Source: SpSt-77 sp049972045 (GTDB lineage: Bacteria > Chloroflexota > Anaerolineae > B4-G1 > DUEL01). From it: a stretch of 5,152 nt of DNA. Positions within the stretch are counted from its first letter, which is position 1; each line of letters opens with the position of its first letter. The translations under genes were made by a program, and so were the position numbers. The notes below the pieces were generated by a model. It did no database searches. It was not told the origin of the DNA and saw only the letters and a list, made by a program, of their open reading frames with translations. Location: the NCBI GenBank assembly GCA_049972045.1, contig JBMFKS010000144.1, positions 1 through 5,152 of the forward strand, read 5' to 3'. This document shows, in pieces, positions 5,088 to 5,152 of this stretch.

Positions 5088-5152
5088 CAGCAATTTTGTG
5101 GGTCTATTTGTTCCACCGGACTTGGGACAAGATGGGATGATGGGAGGCCGAA

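Overview
The window is high-GC bacterial DNA (except for a more AT-rich patch at about 1680-1940) and looks like part of a short-read draft or metagenome scaffold. The gene content suggests a filamentous, possibly thermophilic bacterium of the Chloroflexota (Anaerolineae-like) type. The evidence is a fused inositol-phosphate cytidylyltransferase/CDP-alcohol transferase, a large NB-ARC/WD40 sensor with a small partner protein, and dispersed period-9 CACGGATNN and CACGAAGGA repeats. The taxonomic call is inference and not proven by the window.

Layout. (1) 116-1447, plus strand: an intact two-domain protein of 443 aa, an N-terminal nucleotidyltransferase fused to a C-terminal membrane CDP-alcohol phosphotransferase, very similar in order and motifs to the bifunctional IPCT/DIPPS enzymes that make di-myo-inositol phosphate. 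(2) 1448-1949: no credible gene. It holds a 100-N scaffold gap flanked by two identical 77-bp copies (probably an assembly artefact), then two imperfect inverted repeats built from period-9 units, lying between convergent genes. (3) 1950-4488, minus strand: one broken gene of about 846 codons for an APAF1/NLR-like STAND protein: helical N-terminus, a short Gly/Asp motif, NB-ARC, winged helix and helical region, and only two WD40 repeats. It carries one in-frame amber stop and two single-base frameshifts. (4) 4613-5041, minus strand: an intact 142-aa helical protein whose C-terminus carries the same Gly/Asp motif as the NLR. A perfect 30-bp palindrome spans its stop codon.

How the genes may work together. 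The minus-strand pair has the layout of the bacterial NLR-associated amyloid-signalling systems: a small Bell-like, putatively membrane-active cell-death effector with a C-terminal motif, followed by an NB-ARC sensor carrying a matching motif before its nucleotide-binding domain. On activation the sensor's motif would template assembly of the effector's motif. Here the effector is intact but the sensor reads as broken, so the system is either decaying or distorted by sequencing and assembly errors. The plus-strand lipid/osmolyte-type enzyme appears unrelated to the pair.
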